The notes under the pieces were generated by a model. The model did not search any database, was not told the origin of the DNA, and saw only the letters and a program-made list of their open reading frames with translations. Below are positions 25,531-37,242 of a stretch of DNA of 64,000 nucleotides, piece after piece. The number at the start of each line of letters is the position of its first letter. The first letter of the stretch is position 1. The position numbers were made by a program, and so were the translations under genes. This stretch comes from Apostichopus japonicus (taxonomy: Eukaryota > Echinodermata > Holothuroidea > Aspidochirotida > Stichopodidae): NCBI RefSeq assembly GCF_037975245.1, contig NC_092572.1, positions 29,857,989 through 29,921,988 on the forward strand. Direction: 5' to 3'.

Positions 25531-28500
25531 AAGTTTGTGCTATACCAAAGAACAATTTATGTTTAAATGGAACACGATTCTTTGAACATGTGACAATGGA
25601 CTTATTGAAGCTGTCACCTAAACAGGATGTGACAGAAGGTATTAATTTTGTTGCTGAAAATATTCTGCTTCACCACAAAGAAAAACACATCTTAATAGCA
25701 AACTTCGAAAGTTTGTATGAATTCATATCAAGAATGGTTACTTTACAGAATAACCATATCATTTTGAGTAGATATAACGGAAATTTACAAGCATTTTCAT
25801 CGCAGAGTCACAGAGTGATAATTTATAAAATCCACTGTACCACAAAGAACCTCGCAGAGAGAATTTAATACTGCTCGGTGAGTGGTAATACTAATTGGAT
25901 AACTATATTCTGCTACAGTCCACTACCAGAGATTATCTCCACCATCCCATCCTCCACCTCCCCCCCCCCAATCAATTTCAGTACATGTTGGGTTTGTAAA
26001 TGAAGTAATTTGTTCTACAAATTCCTCCCTTTTTCACATCACTACCAATTCTAAGGATAACGAGAAAGTAGCTCTTATTTTTCGAAACAAACATACATAC
26101 TACGTGGCACAGTGATTCACAAAAGTTGTTATTATGTACAATTTCCTACAAGGAAATATATAGCGTTCGTTCCCCTGTTGTATACTGTGTTGTATACAGT
26201 GTCTATATATGTGCAACACACAGCGGCTTTTACAGACGAGTACATTAAAAAACACAGTGCTATACTGCACTGTGCAACATGCATTCAGCTTTCATAGACA
26301 ATGCTGGACAATTCTAGAGTATCTTCTAGATTACTATCTACGGTTAGCATCATGTGTATTGTACACTACGCAAACTAACTCCAAATTACCTACAGTTGTC
26401 CGCTCTATAATCGTGAACACCCTGTCATTTTTAGAAGTTAAAGTAGTATTGGTAGTATTGTATTACTCTCTTACATTGCACATCTATGTGGTATATGTGG
26501 GTGTGGTAAGTGGAGACGTGTTTGAGTGAAGTTTGTGATGGGTCGGAGTGGCAAGGGCAACGTAAGGAAGCCTGTTCCTACTCACTCAGTTTGTTATCAA
26601 CGCTTCTAGATTATAGATGAAATTAATATGAAAAACCGTGACTGGCCGATAAATGATGTTAGGTTATCTGCATCGTTATGAGTATGTAAAGTAATGATGT
26701 TTCTCCATGTACAGCCAAGTATGTTTTCTTGTAAGCAGATGGTATTGCTGCTAAGTACGTTACTGTGTGCGCGTTGGTATGTGTGCTTGTGTATGTGTGT
26801 GACGTGACACAACTCCCTGTTGTTGATAGAAGCCATCGTAACTAGTTTAATCAATGTGTATGTGGCGCTTTGATAGGTAAATGTTACTTCAAATTACAAG
26901 AAAGTAATTAAATAATCAGTTAGAACTTTGGAATCTTTACTGCGTGTTCATGTTATGCGAAATACGCGTGCCAGTCTTGGCATTATTATACAATAACTAT
27001 ACATGCGATCTGTGTCAACAATCTATCTACATTATGATGTATTACATGCTTCAACGGGGTTTTTGCTTTCTATCATTTTTTTAGCAGGTTAGTTAAGTCG
27101 TTCTCCCAGGTGCTTGTCTGAAAGTCTAGACTGGTTTGTGCATGAATTAGAACGGTTCTTCTTTCAGATCAATACGGCAAGCAAATGTCTGCTGGTTGTG
27201 GATTTAATTACTGTTTGTCTGCTTGAAGTAAACGTAGTATACGCATTCTCGTCCTTAGATGCTCGTGTCAAAGGGTTTAGCCAGCTCCAGAGAGGGCATC
27301 TGTCTGAAGTATTGAGTTATCTCCATAGACCTTCTTACCTTTCCTAACTTGCACCTCAAGGATGAAAGTTCCTGTTCGTGGGGTTGTTGAACCATTAAAC
27401 TAGGATTGTGGTTCCGAAACCGCATCACTGAAATCACAAGCTGTAGATGTCAGTGTACGTTATATCATTATAAGATATCGCGTTGTTTGTTTGCTTAAGC
27501 AATCAAATTCATTTTGTTGCTATGTACCATCAATTTTAAACTTAATATTTCCTCGCTTTCCTTCTTTCTTTCCCGTTTACTTTAAACAATGTTCAACTAA
27601 ATAATTAATAACTCCATGAATTAACAACAATATAAATAGACTGAATGAATACATATAAGCAACAAGCTTAATCCGTACAAATAACTCTGTTGGAATGGAA
27701 ACATGTTTTAATGCTTTTGTGAGTCACAAGATAGTATGATGACACGCTGTGTGTATGAGCACATTCATAATTCATACTAACTGATGGGAAGGGAAATGAA
27801 GTGATTTTTATAACCATGACAAAGGAATCTTTAATTCAACAACACTATGTGTTATGAAACTATACCATTTTTAGATTTGTGAACGTGTTTTCACCTTGCC
27901 TCGTGTGCAAAGAAGTATGTTGTGAAAAGAACATTAATTCGCTGAGTTGCTATATGTAATCGAAGGACCTTTATGACCCGGTACCCATTACAACGCACTT
28001 CTGGAAATTCCAAGACTTAAGCATAGCAACGGAAAGTTAACATAGTTTGAAGTGTGATAGCTTGTCCCCAGCAAAATGAAGTTAAACAACAATAATTCCA
28101 CACAGCTAGGTTCAAAGCATCACTAACTAGCAACATTTCCATGTGAGTTTCCTTACATCAGCTCATTGCTCATTGCTTGTGTTCATCGAGAGGAATGAAA
28201 GGAAAGTTCCCAAATTGAAATTAAAGTTCTCAAATTATACTTTCTATACTTTGTCATTGTATTTGTTAAGTTTCTAATTAACAAAGGGTAGTATTTCTAA
28301 CTCATTTGGGGTCACGCCAGTGAATTTCAAATGCTCTGTTAGGTCGACTGCGTCATAATACATAAAGAAGATATTGTTATGTAAATAGTCCACAATTTCT
28401 TCCGTATTTTGTTAAAATGCGTTACATATCAGATGTGCATGTTGTTAAGACATTGCAAAGGCTACACATTAAATCAAAGAGATTTGTTTGTTTAACAATC

Positions 28501-29008
28501 TTACATTTTTGAAGACAATTAATTGTTTGAATATAAGGTAGGACTTAAACTCCTAGGAATACCACTTGAAATTCTTTGGGCTACTTTATGGTCCCCTGAA
28601 ACTAAGTCGTATCACCCAATAACAGCTACATGAAAGAAACACAATATTTTAGCAAACTATTGTGTTTTCATGATCTTTATGGACAACAAAAGACCAGATG
28701 GCATGTTTGACTGCCATAGAAATCAACAAGCCAGTCTGCAACAGATGGTTACATGAGTGTGTCTGTGTGCAAAGAACCCTTGAAGTCAGCTACTAAAATA
28801 TCATTTTCAAATGTTCTTTCTTATAGAAGCGGTTCTGCGATTATCAGACATAATGATAGCTTAACTGTACGAAGAAACAAAGCCGTTGGTGATTTCCATA
28901 AAGTTAAATCAAATTACTGTTTATAATTTTTCTCTCTATATGTTAATATGAATTACGTGTACCATAATTCACATTTAGGTTAGAACGATATCTTCTCCGA
29001 GTCATTAG
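25531..29008. other. Long non-coding stretch
   Basis: A C run lies at about 25960-25968. Plus-strand frames of 92 codons (25590-25868) and 106 codons (26209-26529) and several minus-strand ones are present. None shows a known motif, and lengths near 100 codons are expected a few times by chance in 64 kb of this composition. I do not call them genes. Confidence 0.45.
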
Positions 29009-29412
29009 AAAGGTGTGTCTTTGTAGTTTGTACACTGTCATACAGGGTCTTTGTAGTTTGTACACTGTCATTCAGTGACTTTGTAGTTTGTACACTGTCA
29101 TACAGTGTCTTTGTAGTTTGTACACTGTCATACAGGGTCTTTGTAGTTTGTACACTGTCATTCAGTGACTTTGTAGTTTGTACACTGTCAAACAGTGTCT
29201 TTGTAGTTTGTACACTGTCATACAGGGTCTTTGTAGTTTGTTCACTGTCATTCAGTGACTTTGTAGTTTGTACACTGTCAAACAGTGTCTTTGTAGTTTG
29301 TGCACTGTCATACAGGGTCTTTGTAGTTTGTGCACTGTCATATAGTGACTTTGTAGTTTGTAAACTGTCATAAAGTGTCTTTGTGGTTTGTCCACTGTCA
29401 TACAGTGACTTC
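29009..29412. repeat. 30-bp minisatellite with three-unit higher-order pattern
   Basis: Fourteen copies of CTTTGTAGTTTGTACACTGTC plus a variable junction, in exact 30-bp register. The junction cycles through CAGGGT, CAGTGA and CAGTGT, giving a 90-bp higher-order unit repeated about four times before it degrades at the right edge. Confidence 0.97.
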
Positions 29413-29655
29413 GTAATGTTATGGATAAAAACGCAGCCTAGACAGGCCCATTAACAGAAGGGAATACCTTGCACAAAATCTACCGGCAATGAAAGTAATT
29501 AACAATGTTGCGAGAAAGTATAAACAAGCAACCAGTCAAACAAAGCAAGCAGTAATATATACAAATAATGAGACAAAGGAACATTTAAGACAATATATAC
29601 ATACACTGGACAAAACAAACAGTAGAAGACAGGATTGTGAAATACGTGAGACGTG

Positions 29656-29717
29656 TCAAATAAAACAAACTGAGTCAAAACAAACTGAGACAAAACAAAC
29701 TGAGACAAAACAAACTG
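29656..29717. repeat. 15-bp tandem repeat, four copies
   Basis: Four copies of AAACAAACTGAGACA with one substitution. They lie within a 79-codon plus-strand frame (29489-29728) that reads them as a Gln-Thr-Glu-Thr-Lys repeat. The frame has no other recognisable character, so the repeat rather than a gene is the supported feature. Confidence 0.93.
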
Positions 29718-32066
29718 TAAAAGTATGACGAGGGAGACAGAAATATACTTGTTCAAGTTATAAGAAGCTTAATTGTTGCAACAAACAATCACTAATTTTT
29801 CATATTTGAAATAGCGTTTTATTTCTCCAAATTTGACTGTAACCCCCTTCCCGATGATAAAGAAGTGATGGTGGAACGCAGGAATATATGCAAAACAACG
29901 ATCGAATAACTCGAATAATGATTCTTCACCCGGTCATTCAGTGTTTTTCGCTGAGGAGAAAAAAAAATTGATCGTTTTTCTTAAAGGAAAGGATAATGTG
30001 ATCGTTGAAAATATACAAATGAAAGATGAACATTGCAAAAGAGATACTTTCCTCAGTTTTCACTAATTTAATTTCCAAACACGTAAGATACTAAGTCTGT
30101 TTGCAGTTATTTTTATGTTTTAAGGGACAGGAAAATATCGCTTTCACAATTGAGAAAAAAATTAATTGTCACGTTTGAAGGTTTAGCACCTCGTGGTTGA
30201 TTAACTGCACTGCAGTATGTGATGTACATACTTGGCTTACGTTACTAGTTTCATTGCAAGTCTAACTTTTAATGCTGATTGAATGTCTAATAACTTCCAT
30301 TGTAATTTCAGTTTGTTCAAAATGTTAAATCATTCAAAAACATATCTTAAATTTTACTTCATTCTACTTTATTTACTGAATTAAACATGATTGAAGGAAG
30401 TGATAAAAGAACGTTCAGTCTGGTTAAATTTGTGGAAACTTGTACAGTTATATAGATTTACAACAAAAAGATATACTTCAAGAAAAATTGATGGCGAAAT
30501 TAATAGAACCTCATTCAATACAAGAAAAATTTCAAAAAAGATATGAGATGAATGTATAACTACGATATTAATGCCAAATAACATTTCTTCCACTAACTTA
30601 GTGTGCAATGATATTCTATATTCTATGGCGGTTTGTATTATATAATTGAGTTATTCGCTGCTTTGCAAAGGGTTTTTTAAGGAGGTCTCTTGGTGCACCT
30701 TTCAGAGACAACGAAAGACAATATTGGTGGGATTTTCTCGTTCTTCTTGTTCCCATTTGCTAAAGATAAACCAAGTTACCTTATCGCAATTGCATCTTTT
30801 TATTTTTGTAACATGACTTAATATGAGTTTTCCGTCAATTTAATGATTGGTTTGAACAGTTTGAATAGAGCTGATGTGCATTCACTAGCGCTTAGTCGTT
30901 CGTGGTATTTTTTTTCTTTGTTCAGAATTGAAGTTTCGTTCTGGGAAATATGTAACTGCTTAAAAACCTTTCACCGTGTGATTTTAAACCCACCTAACAG
31001 TTGGTTTACGGTCTAGAGAATGATGTGAAAACATGTTAACTTCAACGGAGCTTAATTCTGTATTTTTCTCTCTAGAAAATATGTTTTCTATTTATCCTAA
31101 TATCCACATAAACTAAACAATATTCATACAATCGTATTTTCGTGAAAGATTTGCCATTTGGAAACACGGAGAAAGATTTGACCAGGTTTATGATAGAATT
31201 AACAAGCTGTCGTTTCTATCTATCTAATAAAGATAACATCTTATAAATTTCGACAATTTTTAACGCTGATTTGTTTGGTCCGCCATTCTTGTAGTTATGG
31301 TCCATTCCTTTCATGCCCACATGCATCACTTTAAAATATGCGGTTTATACAAAGTTTGAATGTTCTTAGTATGTGGACAAGTTAAAACCGCAGCCTGTAG
31401 TTTGTCGAAAAGAAAGTAAAAACTGTAGCGGTGAATACCTGTCATCTTATTGGTATTACTAGTTTGATTGAAATATCTTAACGAATTATGAAATTGGAAC
31501 AAATACACATGACTCATTTTCAAACACTGTCTTCTTGTGTCTTCAATAACCCTCCATTGTTTCGTTTTTATAAATGGGATCATTATTAAAGCTTACACTC
31601 TTTGGTTGAGCTCTCAAAATTAAAATTAATTTTGACAATCGCGAGTTGAATGTAGCGTTGAGAGTGATGTTTTAAAGAGTAAAATACTGATTGCTTCGGT
31701 TTGTAAGTAATCGTATTTGCATGACGTTAAATCGAAGAAACTGCCAAATTTGTAATTCAAATTCAGGTTGAATTATTGCACTTGAAACACTGCTTTTTTC
31801 GCGTGAATTTCAAGAACCGATATAAGCTAACAAACGTAATATCGTAGTATCGTGTAATAAATTACTTCTTAGAAACAATCGCGAGACAAACCCGCCACGA
31901 GTAATTGTTACCGCAAAGTGCATCTTGATTTGTCGGAAGTATTTTTTCAGGAATGATCTTTTCTTATATTTCTTCCTGAAAAAGTTAATTTGAAATTTAT
32001 ATAAACTGATTTCAGGAAGAAGATTCAGTCATTTGTTCATTGTATTGGTATTAATTATTCCATTAA
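29718..32066. other. AT-rich stretch without a firm gene
   Basis: The plus strand at about 30435-30560 has a 44-codon Gln/Lys/Glu-rich frame that resembles a coding segment. Purine-rich DNA produces such peptides readily, and it lacks start and splice signals. A segment near 31650-31710 (GAGAGTGAT, AAAGAGTA, GTTTGTAAGTAA) recurs diverged at about 35472-35577. Confidence 0.4.
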
Positions 32067-32086
32067 TTTTTAATAGCCTTCTGCAG

Positions 32087-32399
32087 AAGTTCTAGGTTTA
32101 AAAATAAAGATCACATTGAAAAGTTAACATACAATGAGCTATACTTCTGTAAAACAGGTATAACGTATTCTCTTAAACTCCATAATTCGAAACTAACATG
32201 GTTATATACCTCTGTTGAAAATAGTTATTTGAACAAATATGAAGAGGGATCAACTGAACAATTTGATGATCGTTTCATTCCAAAATACAGAACCAATGAA
32301 CAGTTAATAATTTATTTGCAAAATGTTAAATCGTCAACACGAAAGATAAAATCAGTTCTGCAGTATTGTGCATTCAATTACAATGAAGTGAGCAATTGA
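32087..32399 (+). CDS. Candidate terminal exon, ATG-less open frame of unknown family
   Basis: The frame is open from just after an in-frame TAA at 32064-32066 to a TGA at 32397-32399, 110 codons without an ATG near the 5' end. A plausible acceptor (CCTTCTGCAG, ending 32086) sits inside it, so the exon would start at 32087 with one base completing a split codon. The translation has a mixed, protein-like composition including Trp, Cys, Pro and Gly, with segments such as LTYNELYFCKTGITYS and EQFDDRFIPKYRTNEQL. I recognise no family. There is no partner exon I can prove. A few frames this long are expected by chance in 64 kb of AT-rich DNA, so this remains a hypothesis. Alternatives are a decayed transposon ORF or chance. 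Confidence 0.25.
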
Positions 32400-32984
32400 A
32401 CATTTTACTTTTTGACTAAAACATTTAACGTATTTTTGCACGTAAATACTTTTGTAACACAAAGTCAGGTTACTTTGCATATCGTTCGCAGGTTTACGCA
32501 GCAAATTAAAACTTTACAATAATTCTTCTTTTTTTCCTACTTGACCAAATATATTTTGAGGTAATTAAACCTTATTGAAGTTTATTGAGTTGGGGTTAAA
32601 TCTTAGCTCCAAATAGAATGACTTTGTTTGTTAAATGAATGTAGCAAGAGCTGTTAGTGTCTCAATCAACTTGAGAGATTGAAATGTCTTGTATGTTAAA
32701 ATAATTAATTAGAAGATAACTCAAAATATTGCAAGTTTAGTTCGCCCCCATCCCCCCCCCCCCCCCAATGAACAAAAGATTCACACAATGTGAAGTACAA
32801 CTGGACCTCAAGTTTGCTCAATATATTTACCAAACTCTGATGTCATGCGAATACAGAACTTGTTGATACTGCAATCGCATTGACATTCTTAAAGATCGGT
32901 TAACTTGTTTCTTGGTTTTCTCAGGTAGTTTACTCAATTTTCGATACCAGCTAGGAAATATAATTCAATATATCATTACATTGT
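32400..32984. other. Non-coding spacer with C run
   Basis: It holds a 15-base C run at about 32752-32766 and is otherwise AT-rich with nothing recognised. Confidence 0.5.
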
Positions 32985-34010
32985 TGTTAAATTTAGGCTG
33001 ATGTAAAGCATCTATGCTGATGTGAGGATTTAGCTGTTGGATATCTCATATGCTTTTGCTTAGTTTGGACCGCAGTGTACAGTGTATGCCTAAATTTGTG
33101 TTTCTTTGCATAATATACCAATTATATTGTTGTGAATTTAAAACTATAATAAGCCTATGTTTCTTACATTGTTTTGAATGTAAGGCTGTTGTGAAGGGAT
33201 TATGTTAATATGAAGAATTAGCCATAGTTTACCCCCTTTGCTGTTGCTTAGTTTGGACCGAAATGTACCGTGTATGCTTATATTGTTGTAACTTTGCATA
33301 ATGTACCAAATATATTGTTGTGAATTTTAAACTATAATAAGCCTATTTGTCTCTTACATTGTTCTGAATGTAAGGCTGTTGTGAAGTGACTATGTTAATA
33401 AGAAGATTAGCCATAGTTTACCTCCTTTGCTTTTGCTTAGTTTGGACCGAAGTGTACCGTGTATGCCTATATTGTTGTAACTTTGCAAGCTTATATACCA
33501 AATATATTGTTGTGAATTGTAAATTATAATAAGCCTATTTGTCTCTTACATTGTTTGGAATGTAAGGCTGTTGTGAAGGGAATATGTTAATATGAAGAAT
33601 GAGCCATAGTTTACCCCCTTTGCTGTTGCTTAGTTTGGACCGCAGTGTACCGTGTATGCCTATATTGTTGTAACTGTGCGTAATAGTCCAATTACATTGT
33701 TGTGAATTTAAAACTATAATAAGCCTATGTTTCTTACATTGTTTTGAATGTAAGGCTGCTGTGAAGGGAATATGTTAATAATAGAATTAGCCATAGTTTA
33801 CCTCCTTTGCTGTTGCTTAGTTTGGACCGAAGTGTACCGTGTATGCCTATATTGTTGTAACTGTGCATAATATACCAATTACATTGTTGTGAATTTAAAA
33901 CTATAATAAGCCTATGTTTCTTACATTGTTTTGAATGTAAGGCTGCTGTGAAGGGAATATGTTAATAATAGAATTAGCCATAGTTTACCTCCTTTGCTTT
34001 TGCTTACCGT
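32985..34010. repeat. About 190-bp tandem repeat, five to six copies, with conserved hairpin
   Basis: The motif TTGTTGTGAATTTAAAACTA recurs at 33127, 33315, 33507, 33697 and 33884, giving spacings of 187-192 bp; a diverged partial copy starts the array. Each copy contains CTTACATT, a six-base loop and AATGTAAG, a perfect 8-bp stem. The loop varies (GTTTTG, GTTCTG, GTTTGG) while the stem does not. Other shared parts are CCATAGTTTACC and GCTTAGTTTGGACCG. No frame stays open through a unit. Confidence 0.95.
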
Positions 34011-36860
34011 GTACACTTATATTGTTATAATTTAATTTAGCATACCAAATATTCTGTTCTTTATTGCAGTAACTTTACATTTAAACTATATTATTCATAT
34101 TATATTCTGGTGCACTTTAAGCTTTTGTGTACCTAATATATTACTGTGCATTTTACACTATAATATAGTGTACCTCCTATGTTGTTGCTTTCTATTGGAC
34201 CACAGTGTACATTGCATGTATTTTGTGTCATTTTATATGAAAGTGTACCAACTACGCTGTTTTCAACTTTAGATCAAGGTATATTCAAATGTGTTTCAAT
34301 AAGTATTTAACAATAATCGACTTGACACATATTACATAAGGTTGAAAACGAGATAAAACTCATAATTTGCTACTTCAATACTTTTTGAAACAGGACGTGA
34401 CTCAATACGGTATAAAATCTTGTCAAAATGTTCATGACTGTACTGTGAGATAAATTTAATCATTTTTTTTAAATATCTAGTTTAATCTATGTTTGAAAAG
34501 ACGTCACTATAATCACATGTTTATTGCATCATTGGAAAAAAAACATTGTTAGATTCTTGACGTAATGTCTTAATAGATATTTAATATCTTGAGAAAGTAT
34601 GTTACTTTCAACACAAATCGATTCCATACCTTTTTCCTTCTGTATGGTACTTAACAAATACTGAATAGCATGGGTGAATATAAGGAGTTGATTTGTCCTT
34701 ATTTTGTATTGTTGAGAAAATACACAAATTATTGTACATTTACATTGGGGAAAGATTTGGCAAAGTTCGCACTGAAGATCTCTCTAGTGATTTGAGCGAA
34801 CATAATGAGCAGTGAATATACTTGTGGAAACTTTCAGTACATATCTTAGTAATGACTTAAAATTAATTGATAGTATCTCGATTTTCTTAATCGATGATCA
34901 AACGTATTTATTTACGTGAAGTTTAAACTATCCAACCTGTACATTGGTCAAGCCTTCAAGGTTACAAGCGGCAAGTGTTTTCTAACGAAATAAATTTGAA
35001 TTCGCTAATCGGTTTGTGTCAACATTAACAGTGAATCATACAAATAATTTTTGCACTTTATGCCGTCATTACAAAATTTGTTTGAAAATGTACAAATTAG
35101 TCGGATGGTCTAATTATGTGAAATCTTCTCGCCCTAATCCCCACCCCCTCATCAAAATATCGATACAAATTCATGAAGGAAATTAGGTGTATGGTAAGAA
35201 ATTCACATACGATTTAATAATTTGTGGTTAACCGAACAAGTTATTTTAATAAAACCGCAATAGTTTAGGGAAGTTAATGTGTGTGTTAAGTAATGTTCTT
35301 GTCAGTAATTCAATTTTTAGAATGAAGATTGCTATCAATATATGAATCTGAAACATTTCAAACTTTTATACATACAATGCGTGGATATATTTAACTGTAA
35401 ATATTCCCACCCTACCTTTCGCTTTAATCATTCGTTGAATAATCTGCCTTTCAAAGGATTGCATCTCTGCTGAGAGTGATATCATGAGAATTGTCTTATT
35501 CCTAAAGAGTAGTAAATACTCTAACTGTGGTATAGGAACCAAATTTGAACTCCAAGCGTCGGATGCCGTTTGTAAGTAAATTCCCCCTTCTCTTGAAAGT
35601 AACTCTGTTCAAAAGTATTGTGAAAAATAACTGTTAGAGATTATCCCAACTGGAAAATGAATTCGTTTTAAGGCTCAAGTTTTAATATTTAAAGAAAACA
35701 TTGTTTTAATAAAATATCAGAATGCTTAAAATATACTAAATTTTAGACACCAGTCTAAATTAATGCGTTTTGCAGCCGTCGCATGTCCTTGACATGACAA
35801 TATTAGGCTGATTTCTTATCCTCTTTAAAGAACTAGTTTTAAGTTCCTTTGAAAAATTTTGGCAAATTTGTTATTCATGTTATGGTAAAACTGATATCCA
35901 GTAGTAATTGTCGTTATTTTCCTAACAAACGTTTTTTTTCTTTAGAAGAAAAGTCAAGATAAACTTTAATCCCTGTTAACTTGCAAACCAGCAATGGAAA
36001 CAAAAGGAATGAAGAATAATGATCAAGTAAAGAAATTTATGAAAGAAATAAAAAAAACCAAAATATGACCAATCCTTAATATTCATATTTTTTCGTCAGA
36101 TATTCGTATCGTTTTTCTTTATCAGTAGTTACAAAAGAGCATTTCTTGCTTGTAAACGTGATATTTTCTGATTTATTACCAGGCTATTCCCATGATTGTA
36201 TACTCCTGTACAGGGTCCATAATCACACAATGGACTTTTATCTAGTCACAATTTTAATTTAATTCCAGAGTAGGTTGCACCCATATTAACGGAGAATATC
36301 TTCCCTTTTGAATATATTTAAAACAAGTTTAAACACGAAAAAAAGCATGAAGGAGAGATTATGTATTGAGTTCTAAGAATGAAATGAGTATCATTTAGTC
36401 TGTTATGTAAATACCGTTCAATGAAATATCGGACACTCGATCTGTGCAGAGCTCAATTAGCAACACAGAGAAAAGGTTATTTATATCATAACTTCATGTA
36501 GTAAGCAAAGTTATTTTATGGCAGAATTATATTTCGTGTGACTAACTTAAGTATAAGAAAGCAGGTTATTTAAGTGTTCAAATGTGATAATGCTCATTAG
36601 GAATTACACCAATATTAATTAAATATAGTGTTTAATCTAACGTGTATTATCTGTTATATTGATCCCTATATTATCTTACAATGATTTTTATTTCACTAAC
36701 CAAACAACTGTAAATAACTATAACGTTGCTTCATGCTTTATTAATTGAAACGAGTTTTTCCTCGCAACTCAGGAACAACACAAAAGCCAAAACAGTCGTT
36801 GAAAATTTCGTATGTGTAGTCATTGATGTCTCGTTTTGAATAACGTTGTTAATGTGCAAG

Positions 36861-36866
<6 letters not shown>
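34011..36866. other. AT-rich stretch; degenerate repeat margin then nothing
   Basis: The first 250 bp carry scattered pieces of the preceding 190-bp repeat (TTGGACCACAGTGTACATTG near 34195). After that I see no gene, RNA or mobile element. A good acceptor-like tract ending at about 35945 opens only frames with immediate stops. Confidence 0.5.

Positions 36867-36945
<79 letters not shown>
36867..36945. repeat. (TA)n microsatellite
   Basis: About 78 bp of pure TA repeat. The Tyr/Ile-rich minus-strand ORF through it is spurious. Confidence 0.97.
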
Positions 36946-36948
<3 letters not shown>

Positions 36949-37109
36949 TATTCATTTGCCTTTGTAGTTTACCTCCATTCCATTAACAACAGTCTGTTCA
37001 AATTATCTCTTTCGAGATCACAAATTTAGGAAATCACAAATTACTTCGAGTTGGTTACAATCATGTTTGATCTCTATAGAGTAAGGCAATATGTCACCAA
37101 ACAGAACTA

Positions 37110-37159
<50 letters not shown>

Positions 37160-37242
37160 CCTATTTATATATATAGCCTATATATATATATAGCCTATAT
37201 ATATATATATATATATTATATGTGTGTGTAGCCTATATATTT
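37110..37242. repeat. (TA)n microsatellite with TAGCCTATATA units
   Basis: About 45 bp of TA is followed by three to four interspersed TAGCCTATATATA blocks and a TGTGTGTGTAGCC segment. This is a compound simple repeat. Confidence 0.95.

Noticed and set aside
25173-25532. 119-codon minus-strand ORF, the longest ATG-started frame in the window
   Set aside because: It coincides with a GC-richer decayed MITE-like fragment and shows no domain; opposing short ORFs overlap it on the other strand.
25590-25868. 92-codon plus-strand ORF as a gene
   Set aside because: No recognisable motif and no supporting splice or promoter signals; its length is within chance expectation for this composition.
26209-26529. 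106-codon plus-strand ORF as a gene
   Set aside because: No motif. It overlaps another frame of similar length and has no splice or promoter support.
29489-29728. 79-codon Lys/Gln/Thr-rich protein
   Set aside because: Its C-terminal third is a 15-bp tandem repeat and the rest has no recognisable feature.
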